This document shows positions 35,793-47,031 of a stretch of 64,000 nt of DNA, in pieces. Both the position numbers and the translations under genes were made by a program. Under the pieces are notes generated by a model. The model did no database searches and was not told the origin of the DNA. It saw only the letters and a program-made list of their open reading frames with translations. Each line of letters begins with the position of its first letter. Positions within the stretch are counted from its first letter, which is position 1. Location: NCBI GenBank assembly GCA_030761205.1, contig JAULJL010000011.1, forward strand, positions 16,110,501 to 16,174,500, read 5' to 3'. This DNA is from Fremontodendron californicum (taxonomy: Eukaryota > Streptophyta > Magnoliopsida > Malvales > Malvaceae).

Positions 35793-37150
35793 TGTAGACA
35801 CCTAATTTTGTCCGGACCACTAAACAGGTATGTTTTCTTCCCATATTGATGTTTTCGAGTATAAAAAGACTGTTTTCATCCTGCAGGTGGTACTCCGAGA
35901 CTTAGTTTAAGAGGGCGAGCACAAAAAGGCAAACTTGAAAAAAAGTCAACCCCGAAAAAGTCAACCCCAAAAAGTCAACTACTGAAAAAGTCAACCCACT
36001 TTCAAAATCAAGATTTTAAGTTCAATTGAAAAATGGCGAAAGAATTTTGATAATCCGAGGTCTACATTGAAAGATATGGAGTTCGGAAGTTGGGATTTGG
36101 AGATTCAATAGAAAAGAAACCCTAATCCAAGAATTTTGGAGAAAAGTGCTTAAACGATCAAACTGGTCGAAATTGAAGGTTCCAAATGAAAGATAAGCAC
36201 TGACTATGGGTAATGGAGAAGTCACTTGCAAGAAAAACCGAAAGAAAAGTCAATCCGGGAGAAAACCGAGAATTAGGGTTTTTAGTGGATTTCAGTGAAA
36301 TCGGGAAGAATCACAGAAATGGCCCGACTTGGCAAGACCAAAGCCCCCAATGGATGAGGAATGATTAAAAAGGATGGCCCAAGGCTCATATTGAAGAAAA
36401 TCTGAAAATCGGACTTGTTTTGAGCAAAACCGGGTTTCGGAGGTTAAAGGGGCAAAATTGGAAAAATTTGGGAAAAATAGCAAATGGACTCCGAAAATTC
36501 TAAAAATTTTGTCAATCTCATTCTTAAATCATTTGGAAGAGATTGGTAAAAGAAAATCTTGATTCGGAGTTCGGTTGCAAAATGGCCAAATCCCGGGCTT
36601 CTTATGTAGTAATTCAAAAAGGAAAATCCCGGAAAAATAGCAAATGAGCTCCAAAAATTATGAAAACTTCCAGATCACACTTTTTAATTATTTGGAAGAG
36701 ATTGGTGAAGAAAAATCTTGATTTGGAGCTCGTTTAAAAAATGGTAAAAAGTAGGGGCATAAAAGGACATTTTGGGAAGAAAAAATCCAAATAAATAGCA
36801 AACGGACTCGGATAATTTTGAAAACTTCCAGAACTCAATATTTTATTATTTTGGAAGTATTAAAAAAGAAAAATTGAATTTGGAGCCCGTTTGATATTTA
36901 TTTTGCATCCGGGGGGCAAAATGGTCGTTTCACCCAAGCAACCGAAAAGGGCTTCTTTGGGCCTTTCAAAAATCAGAGCTGGGCTGGAAAAGAGAAGTGC
37001 TGGCCTGCCCAAGCCCAAAGGAAGGAGGAAGCTTAGGATTTTTTCAATCAAGTGATTAAAAATCAAGAGTTAAGTTAGAGATTTTCATTTTTGAGCCTAA
37101 GTCCCAATCCCACATCCCTTTGTAATGTCAAGCCAAGGAGGTGCTCACCT

Positions 37151-37158
37151 TATAAATA
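37151..37158 (+). promoter_or_regulatory. TATA box of e2-type LTR
   Basis: TATAAATA in the context CTTATAAATAAGGAGTCTTG, the only strong TATA box in the LTR, about 1.36 kb from its start. It recurs at 48243-48250 in the 3' LTR and, reversed, at 52947-52954 in e3. Transcription start is expected about 30 bp downstream; this is not shown by the sequence. Confidence 0.6.
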
Positions 37159-37256
37159 AGGAGTCTTGGCCTTTGGTTGAGACCACCCACTACCCCTTGT
37201 GAGATAGTCTATACACTTGTATTAGGATTATCCGGGTGGTGAGTCATAGTGTTTTT

Positions 37257-37407
37257 GTTGAGAGGGTTTATAGCTTAATCCGTTCAAAAGCTACTCTGAG
37301 GGTTTATAGCTTAATCCGTTCAAAAGCTACTTGTGAGAGGGTTTGTGGCTTAATCCGTTCAAAAGCTACTCTGAGGGTTTATAGCTTAATCCGTTCAAAA
37401 GCTACTT
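37257..37407. repeat. 36-38-bp tandem repeat, four copies, after the e2 LTR TATA box
   Basis: Units GAGGGTTTATAGCTTAATCC followed by GTTCAAAAGCTACT occur four times, alternating two endings (CTG or TGT/TGG). Present also at 48353-48499 and, reversed, at 52696-52845, but absent from e1. It lies just downstream of the predicted transcription start. Confidence 0.9.
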
Positions 37408-40320
37408 GGTGAGTTTTCATTTTAAAATAATGTTTCTTGTTCTTCCTTCATTTCCTTTCTTAAGTATATTTTTCTTACATTTTGTTTTTACAATAAACTC
37501 ACCATGGCCAAATGGCCTACATTATTTATTTTAAGTTGTTGTTTTTGATTCATTTTACCATGTTGTTTATGCTATTTTCTTTATTTTTGATGTTTTAAAT
37601 ATTATGTTATTTCATGTTCTTAAGTTATATTTAATTTGGTTGCTTTGTTTGTTGCTATTTATGTCTTAGATATCATGTTTTTGCATTTTTAATTTTCTGT
37701 TTTCATGTTGTTTAAATTTGAGCATGTTTTAGAGTTAGCATATTAAGTGTTTGTGAAAATGCTTGTGTGATTCTTTGCATGATTCTTGTTTTATATCTTA
37801 GTGAGCATGTTTTAGATTTGGTATATTAGGTGTTTGTGAAAATGCTTGTGTGATTTTTGTGTTATGACTTAGTTTTTCATGCTAGCATACCAAGTGTTTG
37901 TGAAAATGCCATGCTTGTTGAAGCTTGGGGCCATTTGGCTACTCCATGTGTTTTGCATTGTGTGTTGTATTTTTGTCATGCTAGTTGTTAGGTTTTTGCA
38001 TTTGCATGATATTTGGTTGGATTTTTGAATTAAGCATGCCTTGTGTTTGTGAAAATGCCATGCATGTCTTAGGTCTAGGTTACATTAAATGCCATGCAAG
38101 TTCATGTTAGGTCTAGGCCATATTATTTATGTCATGCATTTTTCTTACATTTAGGTTTAGATCCATGCATTTCATGCATTATGTTTGCTGCATTGTTTCA
38201 TGCATTTCATGTTCATGCCACTTGAATAATGACTTGAGCCAATTAATGGTTCAAGATCATGCTCTCTTGAGCACACTTGTGGAAAATTAAGTTTGTCAAA
38301 TTGATTATTCTAACCTTGTGATTTTTTTTACTTATCCAATTTTTATCTAACTTTCAAAAAGTCCTAGCTACTGCTTTCAAGTCATTTTATGAGTTTCAAA
38401 TATTTTTATTTTGATTTTTAAATGATTTTATCAAGGACAAAAAAAAAATGTGTTGGCAAAGCAGTTTTTTTCAGTTTTTTTCAAAAAACTCGTACATCTC
38501 TGATTTTTCTGGGAATTCATCTTTGATCAGAAAATTAAGACAATTTTTCCACATGTAGTTTTACATGTCCTGAGTCTCCAGTATTTTTTTAGAATTTTTG
38601 GAATTTTTAAAAATAGGATAAAAAACCATGGATTAAAACTGGACAGTGGAGTCAGAATTGATTTTAAAGAAAAACAAAGCAGTTTTTTCTACTCCAAAAA
38701 CTCGTACATCTCTGATTTTTCTGGGAATTCATATTTGATCAAAAAATTAAGCCGATTTTTTCTCGTGTAGTTTTACATGTCTTGAGTCTCCAGTATTGTT
38801 TTTAGAATTTTTGGAATTTTTAAAAATAGGATAAAAAATCGTGGATTAAAACTGGACAGTGAAGTCAGAATTGATTTTAAAGAAAAACAAAGCAGTTTTT
38901 TCTCCTCCAAAAACTTGTACATCTCTGGTTTTTCTGGGAATTCATCTTTGATCAAACAATTAAGCCGATTTTTTCTCGTGTAGTTTTACATGTCCTGAGT
39001 CTCCAGTAATATTTTTAGAAATTTTGGAATTTTTAAAAATGGGGTAAAAGATCGTGGATTAAAACTGGACAATGGAGTCAGAATTGAATTTAAAGAAAAA
39101 CCAATTTTCTGTTTTGGTTAATCTACTTAGGGTGGGCTGATTAGGAGGGTTAGCTACTGACTTAGGGTGATTTCTAAGCCTTTTAAACTCTAAAAATGGT
39201 TTTTCAAGTCCCGGGCTAAGGGTAGTCAAGTCCGAATTTTTTAAACTTAGGAAATTAGAGCCATTTAAAAATTTTTAGCCCAGTTTTTATTGTTAATTCA
39301 AGCTTTTCAAAATTGTTTTCAAACAATCACAAAGTATTTTGGTTTTAGAATATTTAATTTGACATATTTTCCTAAGGTAGCCGGATATCTTTTTAGATAT
39401 ACGGATTTCCTTAATTAAAGGAAAAAATACATTTCATGCATTGCATTTTTATTTTCATGCATATTATATGATAGCATTATTTTATTCCATGTCATTTAAA
39501 TTATATGCCATATCATTCATGTTTGCCATGTCATTTAGGTTGCATTATATTATTTAGATTTTGCTATGTCATTTTATTTATGTCATGCATATACATATTC
39601 ATATCTTTTAAAATGTTTTCAAAAGGATAATGATTTTTCAATAAAAAATAAAGATATTCCCGAGTTAAAATAATTCATGAGTTCTCTACCGGGTTTGCTG
39701 GAGGGAATATCATCAATTATCATTAATAAAGGAATATCTTTCTTTCAAAAAAAAAAAAGAGAATGATTCGTCAAGTTTTTCAAAACTAATAAAAATTTCT
39801 ATATTTTGCCACGTTTGTTGGGGAATATAGGAAAATTTTGAATTTATAAATTCCGAAGCATTTTCAAATAAAAATTGAATTATTTTTCTTTAAATTGGGG
39901 ATTAACTTGAAATACTAAATTTAAAACCAATCTTTACCGAGACTTGAGATAATACACGATTAATAAGGTACCGATTTATACGGGCGTTGTGGGGGTGCTA
40001 ATCCTTCCCCGCACGTAACCGACTCTCGAACCCGCTTCTTTGATTTCTCTGGTTTTAAAACGCAGACTTGAAATTGGTTTTTAAAATGTTTTAATTAATT
40101 TTTAAAATATTTATAAAACCGGTTTTAATAGGTGGCCGATCACACCTAGCTAAAAAAGATTGGTGGCGACTCCATGTCTTTTTTAAGGTCATTTTCAAAA
40201 CCTTAATTTTTCTAGAGGAATTAAGTCGACTTTTCCTCGATTTTTTTTAAATGTCACGCCTAACGAATAATAAAGTCTTGCGATGAGACTCGTCGTTACT
40301 TTTTTTAGGTTGCGACAGCT

Positions 40321-40338
40321 TGGCGACTCCACTGGGGA
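40321..40338 (+). other. e2 primer binding site
   Basis: TGGCGACTCCACTGGGGA, 3 nt after the LTR end, differing from the e1 PBS at two positions. Arginine-tRNA-type as in Ogre. Confidence 0.75.
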
Positions 40339-41160
40339 CTATTAGAGAGTCAGGCCTAGAATTAGTTATGTGTTATCAAAGTCTCGGTTTTGTTGGTTTA
40401 ATTGGTATTTAATTTTAATTCCTACATTTTTTAATAAGGAGAATTTTGAAAATAATAAAATGTTTTTAAATATGTTCACTCTCATGTGCATGCATTTTAT
40501 TATTGTTCTCTAGTTATTTAAGGTTGTATATTATAATTGCTTGTCGGTTAATGCGTTACACTATTCTTGAATGTTTTAAATGCTAGGGCATTTAGAATAA
40601 GGTTTGTAGAATAGGTAGTGAAAGGTTTGATATTCCTCCACACACACTACACGTGCATTTGCATAACATGAATCCTCTACCCGGGTTCCGTCCTTTTAAG
40701 TGGGAGTAAAGTAACTACGCCTTCGTGATTGATCCTCCGTATGGGCTAGTGAAACACTTTCGGAGTATAAAGTACCTAATGCCTTCGTGATGATCCTCCT
40801 CATGGGCATAGGAAAATATACTCTAACGAATTGAACCTGCTTTTATCGGGGTGCCTTACTAGCCTTCACCGGCGACAGTGAGGAACAATTCGGAGCCTTA
40901 GAACCGATTCACCCTCATATAGTGAACCTAGGCGAAGCCATGTTGGATTTCCGTTAGATATACCAAAAATAGGAACACATGGAGGGACATTTCTAAACTT
41001 TTTGTTACCTGTTTTACACTCCGAATAAATGTGGTAGATCGGGCAACGATGTACGTACATCGCCCGTAATAAATGTGATACTCCGCCTCGAAGGCATCGT
41101 GATGCCTAAATAAGCAGATATTGCTGGGGCAGATGTTCATTAGCTGTTTTAAAAAAAAAA
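40339..41160 (+). other. e2 leader conserved with e1
   Basis: Matches 19541-20330 of e1 closely and then diverges after an A-rich run at about 41150. No ORF1 follows. Confidence 0.8.
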
Positions 41161-41299
41161 AGAAAAAATCGTAAGTGTGGAGGCAAATCTTGCATAATGA
41201 GATTGTTGAATAATCAAGATTTAGGTCCTACCAATTTCGTATAATCATTGATTTCTTTGTATATACCTTTGTGTTAATTCATTTATTTTTTGCATGTAT

Positions 41300-42140
41300 C
41301 ATTTTGACATCATAGCATGCATGGTCCTTCATTTGTATATACTTATGTATCAATTTATTCTTTCTTTACATGCATCATGTTGGCATCAAGTTGCATTCAT
41401 GCATTCATAGTCAGCATGATTTTTCTGTATATATCCATATATCAATTTATTCTTTCTTTACATGCATCATGTTAGCATCAGGGTGCATTCATGGCATACA
41501 TAGTCATCATGATATGCTCATGCATTAATTTGTCATATTGGCATCAGGTTGCATTCATGACATACACGACCAGCATGACTTTCTTTGTATATACTCTGTG
41601 TCAGTCATTTATTCTTCACATGCATCATAATTGACATTGTGTGGCATTCATAGTGTATATGATCATTCATTGGAAAATGCATTTGGAACATACATGGTCA
41701 TTTATTGTATATATCCATGCATTAATTTGCTTATTCTTTACATGCATCATGTTGGCATCAAGTTGCATTCATGGCATACATAGTCATCATGATATGCTCA
41801 CGCATTAATTTGTCATATTGGCGTCAGGTTGCATTCATGACATACACGGTCAGCATGATTTTCTTTGTATATACTCTGTGTCAATCATTTATTCTTCACA
41901 TGCATCATAATTGACATTGTGTGGCATTCATACATGGTCATTCATTGAGAAATGCATTTGGAACATACATGGTCATTCATTGCATATATCCATGCATTGA
42001 TTTTTCTTATTCTTTAAATGCATCATTTTGGCATCGTGTTGCATTTATAACATTGGTCAATATTGTTTCCACAGTATATGACCACACATAACTTTGTTTA
42101 TCCTTCACATGCATCAAATTGCATTCATGACATTCATAGC
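41300..42140. repeat. About 280-bp tandem repeat in e2 interior
   Basis: The segment starting CTTTACATGCATCATGTTAG at 41456 recurs at 41736 (period 280), and a third partial copy begins near 42010. Within each unit, smaller CATGCATCAT...GCATTCATGACATACA modules repeat with 70-110-bp spacing. It occupies the place where coding sequence begins in e1. Confidence 0.8.
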
Positions 42141-43300
42141 TCATTCATCATAAAACAGATTAATAAGATGAAATAGAAATTGGCTTAGCTTTGAAGAGTT
42201 TTCTTCGTCAGCTAAAAGCTATGACCCCAACAGCAAGTGCGAGTATCATATTGGGGCAATTGGGCATTCGACTAAAAATGCAGAAAACTGAAGGAAAGAA
42301 TTGAGGGTCTTGTCCACGATGGCATTTGGATTCCAGAGCTTATCGAACATTGGAAATCTGTTTTACCATAGATTGATTTCCTCTTGAAGAATTTTGAGGA
42401 TAAGAATTGTTATCTTTGAAAGCATGTCAATATGAGCATTCTGATGCATATATTTCTATACACTTTGATGATGAAAGCGCTTGTCTCATGTTGACATCTA
42501 CATGAAATAAATAAATTTTGAATTTAAATGCTTTGTGTTCACTTTATTTTAGCAATAAATTTGAATTTGCAAAAACAAATGAAACTTTGAGAAAATTTAT
42601 GGTAAACAATAAATAAGTGGTTTTCACATGAAAAAATGAACAATCTTGAGAATATTGATGATCATAGTTAGAAATGACCCAATACCTTCAGCCTTCTCTT
42701 TTAGGCTTTCCTAAGCCTAAAATCTTTTGAACCGATAACACTTGAAAGACCTAATGCTTCAAGGAAAAATGAATGAAAAAAGAGAAGCATTGTCATTGCA
42801 AAATAAGCAAGGATGTAAATCCTAGTCTAGGCTATGAACAAAGGAACGAACTTTTTGAAAATTTTCGAATTCCTTGAAATTCAAACAAATGAGACATTCT
42901 TTCAAGAGTCTAGATTTTGATAATTTGGTGTGTGTCAAGATTGTGCTAAAACCATTCATGACCTTTCCCAATAACCACAAAACACTAATTGCCCAGACAT
43001 CACTTCATGATTGACACCCTAGGGCACAATGATTAAACTAGATTATCCCTTGTCCCAGAGAAAACCTGTTTTTGGGTCATATTTTCCTTATCTCTTCAAA
43101 AGAACTCAGATTGGAAACTCAGCCTTTTCAAAACAGACCTAGACTTGCCATGTTCCTCGTTGATACAAATTCGCATGGATAATCAAATTGGGGCATCATA
43201 TGTGGAAATGATGGATACATAGTGAATAAGGATGGGCTAATGCATGAATCATTGGGGGCATGCGACGAAAAAAACAAAAAAAAAAAGAAAAAAAAGAAAA
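42141..43300. other. e2 interior, unassigned non-coding stretch
   Basis: About 1.15 kb with stops in all frames and no similarity I can recognise to e1 coding sequence or any gene. It ends in an A/G-rich run (43268-43310). It may be filler acquired from elsewhere in the genome. Confidence 0.5.
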
Positions 43301-43309
43301 AGAAAAATC

Positions 43310-45330
43310 ATGATATCATGCATATGAGAATTCGGATGATTCCAAAGTGCAAAATGAAATTCTGAATATCTATTTCCCCTGAGGATTGCTTTTCAATGAG
43401 AATATTTGGGCTTGATATGATGAATGGCCATCTTTCATATCCCTTTCACAAGAAAAAAATTATTATCCATAGTCACCCCTTTTGAGCCAAAAGAATTCTT
43501 AATTCTTTGAACCCTGATCAAGGATTACCCTCTACACTGGGGGGCAAATGCGAGGAAAGATCTTTTCAAAGATCATTGAGAAATGAGTGACAGCTCAGGG
43601 ACAGACACAAAGCAAATGGAGCCCCGAATAAATACGGGCGCACTCTGTCAAAGAAAAAAGAAGAGGAAAAGATGACGAAATGAAAGCCAAGAAAAACAAA
43701 CAAAAAATACAATAAAAAAATGTGTGTGAAGACATGGCAAATTGAAAGCCAAAAGCAAGGAAGAAAAAGAGCAAAATCAAAAAGAAAGAAATGTCCAAGA
43801 AGAGACACATGCTTCAAAGAAAATCCTCTTCAAGAAAGGATCCTTGATCTGATTACCCTCAAACACATATTTTGGGCCTATTTATCCTTTCTTTCTGAAC
43901 CCTGAGCCATGGCCTACATTACGTGATTTAAAAGTCCATTTTGATCAAGCATGAATGTTTAATTTGAAGGGTTTTCCTCAGATTTTATCCCATCTCATCA
44001 AATTCTCATTTCACTATGGAAGAATTTAGAATTCTCAAGTGCATGGTAAAAAAAAAAAAAAAGAGAAAAATTGAAAAGAATGGGACTCTAGGGCGAAAAC
44101 CCAAAAAAACGGGAGGTCTAGAGTAGAATGGGAATTTTCGATGCCATCGATGATAGTGCCGATACCCCAAAAGAAAAGATCTTATTAAAGGAGTGGTCAT
44201 CGAGGAACATCTAGGAATTCCTAAACCCCCCAAATTGTCAGCTCTCATTCGGAGGATTGTCTTCAAAAACTGAAACTTTGTTCCCAAGATTAAACTTTCC
44301 GGTTTAAACATCCCAGCCAATCTTGATGCTTGACAAAATGCCTTGATATGGAAACTAAAAGAATGTTGAATTTGTTTGGTTCTCAATGAATTCATGATTT
44401 ATAAAACCTGTTCCATTTGTGAGCCTAGAAGGGATATACATTTTTGTCATGAAGTTTTCCTGGAAAAGCCAGAATCTTGTTATACCAAGCCTTGCCAATA
44501 CCAGTTGAAAAAACCCAGATTGATACTTAGAGAAATTTCTAACAATGATCATCAGTCGTCAAAACATTTGTACATCACACATTGTGGGGTTAATATTTTT
44601 TGTTCAGAAGTTTTCAAAATGCGAAAACAAATAAAGAGATTTTTTTCAAATACCCATTTTGATGTTGGCATGAGACAAGGATTTTTCTAACTCAAAGGTG
44701 TAGAACTGCCAGGATAGGTCTTGACTTCCAGATATGAGAAGAAGAAATAGAACTCGGTTCAGATCTCTGTTGATGAAAGTTTGAAAATTGTTGGGGCAAA
44801 GAGAATAGCCAAAATGAATTGAAGATATACTTTGATTTGAAGAGGAAAAATGAATTTGAAAGGCTAAGCCAAAGTCTAGAAAAACAGCCGGGGGCACTTG
44901 CATCACTCATGAGCACTCATCTCTTTATCGAGCTTTTGCATCTACACAGTGTCGGCAAGCATTTGCATCATTCATGGGTATTTGCATTGGCATTATTCCA
45001 TAAGCATCTGTATTTTACCTTTACATTTACATTCTTCATGGAATTCGTATTTGTGTCATCTCAAACAATTACATCATTTCTAGAATCATTGCATTTTCAT
45101 TAATGTGTGGTAATTGTAGTTACACCATTCATAAACCAGTTACATGAACACAATTAGTAGGGGCATCTGCATCATGAAACATGGGCATCAATCCAAGTCA
45201 TTTACATTTGCATTAAAGACGTTTGCACCAGTTTAAGTCATTTCGTATCTTATTCAACATATGCATTTGCATCAAAAAGCATTCGCATCTTCTCAAAATC
45301 TTTAGGTTAATTTTCAACAATTCTTCAAAG
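43310..45330 (+). other. e2 3' untranslated region, proximal part
   Basis: 43310-44060 matches the e1 3'UTR. Short ORFs here (for example on the reverse strand at 43566-43817) are low-complexity products. 44930-45290 is rich in (A/G)GCATTTGCATCA-type modules that reappear reversed in e3 at 55296-55500. Confidence 0.65.
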
Positions 45331-46640
45331 ACAATTTTTAAGACCTCCAGGCATAATTTTCAATTTTTAAGACCTCCGGGCATAATTTTTCAATTCACAG
45401 GTAAGACCTCTGGGCAACATCTTTAAGACCTCCGGGCATAACTTTTTCAGGGGTAAGGCCTCCGGGCGCCAATTTTTAAGACCTCCGGGCATAATTTTCA
45501 ATTTTTAAGACCTCCGAGCATAATTTTTCAAATCACAGGTAAGACCTCCGGGCAACATCTTTAAGACCTCCGAGCATAACTTTTTCAGCGGTAAGGCCTC
45601 CGGGCGCCAATTTTTAAGACCTCCGGGCATAATTTTCAATTTTTAAGACCTCCGGGCATAATTTTTCAATTCACAGGTAAGACCTCCAGGCAACATCTTT
45701 AAGACCTCCGGGCATAACTTTTTCAGGGGTAAGGCCTCCGGGCGCCAATTTTTAAGACCTCCGGGCATAATTTTCAATTTTTAAGACCTCCGGGCATAAT
45801 TTTTCAAATCACAGGTAAGACCTCCGGGCAACATCTTTAAGACCTCCTGGCATAACTTTTTTTTTCAAGGGTAAGGCCTCCGGGCGCCAATTTTTAAGAC
45901 CTCCGGGCATAATTTTTCAATTCACAGGTAAGACCTCCGGGCAACATCTTTAAGACCTCCGGGCATAACTTTTTCAGGGGTAAGGCCTCCGGGCGCCAAT
46001 TTTTAAGACCTCCGGGCATAATTTTCAATTTTTAAGACCTCCGGGCATAATTTTTCAAATCACAGGTAAGACCTCCGGGCAACATCTTTAAGACCTTCGG
46101 GCATAACTTTTTCAGGGGTAAGGCCTCCGGGCACCAATTTTTAAGACCTCCAGGCATAATTTTCAATTTTTAAGACCTCCGGGCATAATTTTTCAAATCA
46201 CAGATAAGACCTCCGGGCAACATCTTTAAGACCTCCGGGCATAACTTTTTTTCAGGGGTAAGGCCTATGGGCACCATTTTTAAGACCTCCGGGCATAATT
46301 TTTCAAATCACAGGTAAGACCTCCGGGCAACATCTTTAAGACCTCCGGGCATAACTTTTTTTTTTCAAGGGTAAGGCCTATGGGCACCATTTTTAAGACC
46401 TCCGGGCATAATTTTTCAAATCACAGGTAAGACCTCCGGGCAACATCTTTAAGACCTCCGGGCATAACTCTTTTTTCAGGGGTAAGGCCTATGGTCACCA
46501 TTTTTAAGACCTCCGGGCATAATTTTTCAAATCACAGGTAAGACCTCCGGGCAACATCTTTAAGACCTCCGGGCATAACTTTTTTCAGGGGTAAGGCCAC
46601 CGGGCACCAATTGGTAAGACCTCCGGGCACCAGTTTTTTA
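45331..46640. repeat. e2 3'UTR minisatellite with 138-bp higher-order structure
   Basis: Basic units share TAAGACCTCCGGGCA, followed by one of five different endings: TAATTTTCAATTT, TAATTTTTCAAATCACAGG, ACATCTT, TAACTTTTTCAGGGG, or the GGCCTCCGGGCGCCAATTT form. These five occur in fixed order, giving a 138-bp higher unit. GTAAGGCC marks successive units at 45453, 45591, 45729, 45871, 45980, 46118, 46258, 46371, 46482 and 46591. Several later units are about 109-113 bp because the first 29-bp subunit is missing. Some substitutions (GGCCTATGGGCACC) are shared by neighbours, showing local homogenisation. Confidence 0.95.
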
Positions 46641-46777
46641 ACACCTCCGGGCACCAATTTTAAAGACCTTCGGGCATAAATTTTTCTTTTGAAAATCGAA
46701 TTCGTTTTCTTAAGACGAATCGAGCCTTGTTTAGGCAGGGAATTCAATTTAAGGACAAAATCTTCAATTTATTGTTT

Positions 46778-46930
46778 AAAAAAAATAAAAAAAAAATTGA
46801 AAATTTGAAAAAGAGAAAAAAAATAGAAAAAAGAAAAAAAAAGTAGAAAATGAAAAATGAAAAATGAAAAAAATAAAAAAAAATAGAAAATGAAAAAAAA
46901 AATGAAAAATGAAAATGAAAAAGAAACCCC
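46778..46930. repeat. A-rich low-complexity stretch before the e2 PPT
   Basis: About 150 bp of GAAAAA/TGAAAA units. The reverse strand stays open as an Phe-rich nonsense frame. A T-rich mirror of it occurs in e3 at 54590-54720. The e2 PPT (AAAGAGGGGCAGC) follows at 47019-47031. Confidence 0.85.
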
Positions 46931-47031
46931 TTTCCCTTTCCTTCACATGTGATTTCACTGACCGTACAAAATTAGTGTTGGTTTATCTTTGCCTGATTCC
47001 TGATTCTCAGCAATAGCCAAAGAGGGGCAGC

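Larger units (their letters stand above)
35793..40317 (+). repeat. e2 5' LTR (4525 bp)
   Basis: It begins TGTAGACACC and ends GTTGCGACA before the PBS. It shares most blocks with the e1 LTR but differs in three ways: fewer 158-bp units, a different promoter module (about 37080-37410) and a threefold repeat around 38440-39060. That repeat contains TCGTACATCTCTG, CTGGACA(G/A)TG and CCAGTA(T/A)T and is single-copy in e1. Confidence 0.9.

Noticed and set aside
43566..43817. Hydrophobic reverse-strand ORF in the e2 interior
   Set aside because: A-rich composition on the forward strand creates Phe/Leu codons; no conservation with e1 and no domain.
45331..46640. Array in e2 as a CRISPR or centromeric satellite
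   Set aside because: There are no unique spacers, the host is a plant, and the array is confined between the e2 3'UTR and PPT; it is a 3'UTR minisatellite.
46776..46958. Phe-rich reverse-strand ORF and its mirror near 54560-54745 as membrane peptides
   Set aside because: Both are products of A-rich/T-rich low-complexity DNA beside the PPT.
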